DNA of 64,000 nucleotides, taken from Clostridiaceae bacterium (GTDB lineage Bacteria; Bacillota; Clostridia; Lachnospirales; Lachnospiraceae). The translations under genes and the position numbers were made by a program. The DNA lies in assembly GCA_009911065.1 (NCBI GenBank), contig QXWR01000002.1:62001-126000 (forward strand), written 5' to 3'. Position 1 is the first letter of the stretch, and each line of letters begins with the position of its first letter. Positions 63,004 through 64,000 of this stretch are shown here, one piece after another. The notes beneath the pieces were generated by a model. It was not told where the DNA came from. It worked only from the letters and a program-made list of their open reading frames with translations, and ran no database searches.

Positions 63004-63264
63004 TCATAATGTCTGCAGGTACTGCCCCATCCGCTGCTCAAATGTCACCCCGTCCTGGGAAAACCCCACGCTGACGGCAATCTTCCCCACCTTAAAACAG
63101 TAGGGGTTTCGTACCTGCCGGACAAATTCTTCCATCCGCTGCTCCCTTGGCAGTTCCCGGTCAATGGTTATCTCCTTTATATCCACAAGGGAATCCGGGT
63201 CAGCCGTCCGCACATCCACTTTCTTCAATGCGTCGAAATCCACCTGGGACATATCAAAACCCAT
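63004..63264 (-). CDS. DUF6870-like small protein of conjugative elements
   Basis: 86 residues from ATG 63264 (MGFDMSQVDFDALKKVDV), chosen because GGGAGGA is eight bases upstream; two earlier ATGs are too close to or before it. The segments VDIKEITIDRELPREQRM and NPYCFKVGKIAVSVGF match my memory of a short family found next to recombinases in gut ICEs. The function is unknown; it has no membrane segment or DNA-binding motif. Confidence 0.7.
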   Translation of the reverse strand: MGFDMSQVDFDALKKVDVRTADPDSLVDIKEITIDRELPREQRMEEFVRQVRNPYCFKVGKIAVSVGFSQDGVTFEQRMGQYLQTL

Positions 63265-63303
63265 AGGCATTCCTCCCTCTTCTCGTTGCTCCATATGCTT
63301 TTC

Positions 63304-63561
63304 CTATCCATCCACTAATCTATTCCCCTGGCAGATTGTCCTATGACATCCCCCTAAATCCGGTTCTCGCCGGAAATCGCTGTGGTTTCTATGTTTTCCT
63401 CCGGCATATCCATTTTTCCCCGAATCTGTCTTACCCGGATAACCGCCATATCTGTCTCCAACCAGAAAGCGCGTCACTGGCGCGTTTTGGGTATACCGGG
63501 AAAAAAAGAGGATAAGCAGACCTGCCAGAGCAAGCCTGCCCCTCTCACACAATAACTTCAT
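63304..63561 (-). CDS. Possible small protein, weak support
   Basis: An 85-residue frame (MKLLCERGRLALAGLLILFF...) has one N-terminal hydrophobic stretch and then a Gly/Arg-rich part that does not look like a folded domain. An alternative frame from about 63495 gives a short peptide that ends at about 63360. The gap 63295-63613 may contain this gene or be a spacer between the helicase and the DUF6870-like gene. Confidence 0.3.
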   Translation of the reverse strand: MKLLCERGRLALAGLLILFFSRYTQNAPVTRFLVGDRYGGYPGKTDSGKNGYAGGKHRNHSDFRREPDLGGCHRTICQGNRLVDG

Positions 63562-63613
63562 ATTTTTACACGTTTCCCTGCCCTGGCTGGCATCCGCTCA
63601 AAGTCTCTGCCAT

Positions 63614-64000
63614 TCATTCCTTATCCCCAAAATAACTCTCCGGCTTGCTGCCCCTGATAAAGATTCCCACGTCCTCTATTTTCTCTGTCACCGGCATATC
63701 CGGCAGGGCTGCCAGAATGTCATTCTTATACCGCCCGCTGCCCCGGCAGTCCAGGATAGAGAACACACAGGTATCCGTCTCCCTGCGGATGCCCCGCCCA
63801 ATCCACTGGCGCAGCTTCATCAGCATCCCCGGTACAATGACTTCCGCCAGATACTCATGGAAATCCTCATGTAAGGACTTTTCATATTCCAGCACCGGGT
63901 CCGGCACAGGGAAGGGAAGCTTGACCACCACAAGGGAAGAAAGGATATCCCCTGCCAAGTCAATCCCCTCCCCGGCGCTGTCACTGGCAAGCAGTACCCC
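63614..64000 (-). CDS. DinG/XPD-like DNA helicase (partial, N-terminus beyond window)
   Basis: The frame is open to the window edge; 128 C-terminal residues are seen. The segment LLASDSAGEGIDLAGD followed by LVVVKLPFPVPDP is helicase motif V of the DinG/Rad3 family (usually SFWEGVDFPG and KLPF), and LRQWIGRGIRRETDTC is motif VI (QxxGRxIR). The protein ends in GSKPESYFGDKE. It is co-oriented with the recombinase genes and probably acts in element DNA processing. The helicase family is secure from these motifs; the rest is missing. Confidence 0.85.
   Translation of the reverse strand, partial: GVLLASDSAGEGIDLAGDILSSLVVVKLPFPVPDPVLEYEKSLHEDFHEYLAEVIVPGMLMKLRQWIGRGIRRETDTCVFSILDCRGSGRYKNDILAALPDMPVTEKIEDVGIFIRGSKPESYFGDKE

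Larger units (their letters stand above)
57757..64000 (-). mobile_element. Triple-serine-recombinase element (probable ICE), right part outside window
   Basis: From 57757 the base composition becomes clearly more GC-rich and codon use changes. The end holds a terminator and three tandem large serine recombinase genes, then a DUF6870-like gene and a DinG-like helicase, all on the minus strand. Such gene sets belong to conjugative transposons of gut Firmicutes. The inner boundary is where the truncated recombinase starts. The outer end and any conjugation genes lie beyond 64000. Confidence 0.8.

Overview
The window looks like a chromosomal segment of an anaerobic gut Firmicute, most likely a Lachnospiraceae member (Blautia/Mediterraneibacter-like). 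The reasons are low-to-moderate GC, strong AGGAGG ribosome sites, GTG/TTG starts, a CIRCE element, PadR, DegV, CapA and CyuA families, a GlpP antiterminator and a large-serine-recombinase element. I assign no species. No rRNA, tRNA or CRISPR array was seen.

Layout. 1-2094: lipid-linked glycosyl transfer pair (GtrII-like membrane transferase cut by the window edge, and GtrB-like GT2). 2319-4274: PadR regulator with a perfect palindromic operator over its promoter and an FtsW/RodA-like membrane protein. 4317-9217: glycogen phosphorylase, galactokinase, a second membrane GT2. 9268-13529: four-gene operon of a two-component system flanked by two membrane-anchored extracellular proteins. 13813-15888: DegV and a CapA-like lipoprotein. 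16010-19631: an RNA repair cassette (HD-Pnk end-healing enzyme and RNA ligase) with a DUF3592 protein, invaded by two inverted 165-bp MITEs and other short dispersed repeats. 20006-24561: CIRCE-controlled htpG, DUF5721, a PpiC-like foldase lipoprotein and a HAD phosphatase. 24942-31352: complete sialic acid catabolic operon (nanE, nanA, SSS symporter, ROK kinase, RpiR regulator, nagA). 31540-39342: five-gene cysteine/cystine and peptide operon (cysteine desulfidase, cystine-type symporter, CoA-disulfide-reductase-like flavoprotein, AbgT transporter, M24 peptidase) behind a YheO-type regulator.

39394-51653 is a glycerol-3-phosphate module: GlpP antiterminator, glycerophosphodiesterase with a Ugp-like ABC importer lacking an ATPase, the three-gene anaerobic G3P dehydrogenase (GlpA, flavoprotein, DUF1667), MgtC and GlpK. 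Both glpA and glpK are preceded by a promoter, an untranslated leader and an intrinsic terminator of similar build, which I read as the RNA targets of GlpP. 51958-54817 holds rubrerythrin with a PerR-like box, a metallophosphoesterase and tyrS.

55037-64000 is mobile DNA. recQ is cut inside its helicase domain; next to the break is an AT-rich serine recombinase gene that is itself cut and has lost its catalytic serine; at that second break begins a GC-richer element with three tandem large serine recombinases, a small DUF6870-like gene and a DinG-like helicase that runs out of the window. The best reading is a nested insertion: element inside recombinase inside recQ.
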